64,000 nucleotides of DNA from Chelativorans xinjiangensis (GTDB taxonomy: Bacteria > Pseudomonadota > Alphaproteobacteria > Rhizobiales > Rhizobiaceae). The translations under genes were made by a program, and so were the position numbers. The notes beneath the pieces are model-generated. The model saw only the letters and a program-made list of their open reading frames with translations. It was not told the DNA's origin and did no database searches. Each line of letters begins with the position of its first letter. Position 1 is the first letter of the stretch. Positions 63,758 to 64,000 of this stretch are shown here, one piece after another. The stretch is from contig NZ_WQNH01000017.1 of assembly GCF_009812055.1 (NCBI RefSeq), positions 20,775 through 84,774 of the forward strand, written 5' to 3'.

Positions 63758-64000
63758 GGAACCGTTGCAAAAATTTCTGAATGCGCGGCCCGCACTCGGA
63801 TGCTTTGGGGCAGGCATTTTCATGATCGATTTCAAGTGGCCGCACTCTCGCGGAGAAACGATCTCGTAGGCTGTGCGCTGGTACTGCAAAATACGGTGTC
63901 AGCTATCGTGATCTGAGAGCCTGACCTGAAAAGAATGGAGTGATATCAGTAGGTTGTGATTCCGTCGGATTTGCAAAGATTCGATGGAGGACACGATGCC
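63758..64000 (+). pseudogene. Decayed IS6-family transposase with left terminal repeat (runs off the window)
   Basis: GGAACCGTTGCAAAAA (63758-63773) resembles IS6-family terminal inverted repeats. From an ATG at 63822 the sequence reads IDFKWPHSRGETIS, a stop, then AVRWYCK, and after a one-base shift KYGVSYRDL, matching the start of IS6-family transposases (KWPHFRGE, VRWYCKYGVSYRDL). A TAG and a frameshift make it inactive. The rest lies beyond the window. Confidence 0.65.

Overview
The window is a GC-rich accessory region dominated by transporters, regulators and secreted proteins. It looks like an alphaproteobacterium, probably of the Hyphomicrobiales. That placement is inferred from the mix of TRAP, TTT and ABC importers, the GntR and LysR regulators, a sulfolactate locus and protein style; no rRNA or tRNA is present to confirm it.

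Layout. At 1-438 lies the 5' part of a PhnD-like Tat lipoprotein. At 1182-14513 there is an atypical type I secretion locus: two different ABC exporters and one HlyD adaptor in a minus-strand operon. It is flanked by two large plus-strand candidate substrates, an RTX protein and an 1106-residue protein ending in a YopT-like cysteine protease signature. At 14675-19846 a LysR gene diverges from uraD, a TRAP importer and an Asp/Glu/hydantoin-type racemase, suggesting ureide or hydantoin catabolism. An ArsR-SRPBCC fusion follows at about 20.1 kb.

At 21.2-28 kb a LysR gene, a sugar-type ABC importer without its own ATPase, a cytosolic sulfatase and a DUF4432 epimerase-like protein share one strand. 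At 28.1-39.8 kb a FadR-type GntR gene leads a dipeptide-type ABC importer operon that includes a DapA-like aldolase. Divergent to it are two Gfo/Idh/MocA oxidoreductases, a second DapA-like protein and a second sulfatase. I read this as an uncharacterised route for a sulfated carbon source.

At 39.8-48.4 kb lies a sulfolactate degradation locus: suyA-suyB, a TctCAB-type importer, slcC, comC and a YeiH-family exporter, with a divergent GntR regulator and a clear palindromic operator. The two dehydrogenases can racemise sulfolactate through sulfopyruvate, SuyAB splits it to pyruvate and sulfite, and the YeiH protein is a plausible sulfite/sulfate exporter.

At 48.5-58.7 kb a 1757-residue DUF11-repeat surface protein is coupled to a 1238-residue outer-membrane barrel protein, with an AraC gene upstream. 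At 59.2-63.5 kb a phospholipase-A2-like protein with EF-hand loops lies downstream of two near-identical lipoprotein genes. This looks like a toxin with duplicated immunity proteins, and a remnant toxin start codon sits between the copies. The window ends in a decayed IS6-family transposase. The strongest candidates for something undescribed are the YopT-like type I effector, the PLA2/lipoprotein pair and the GntR-controlled sulfatase divergon.
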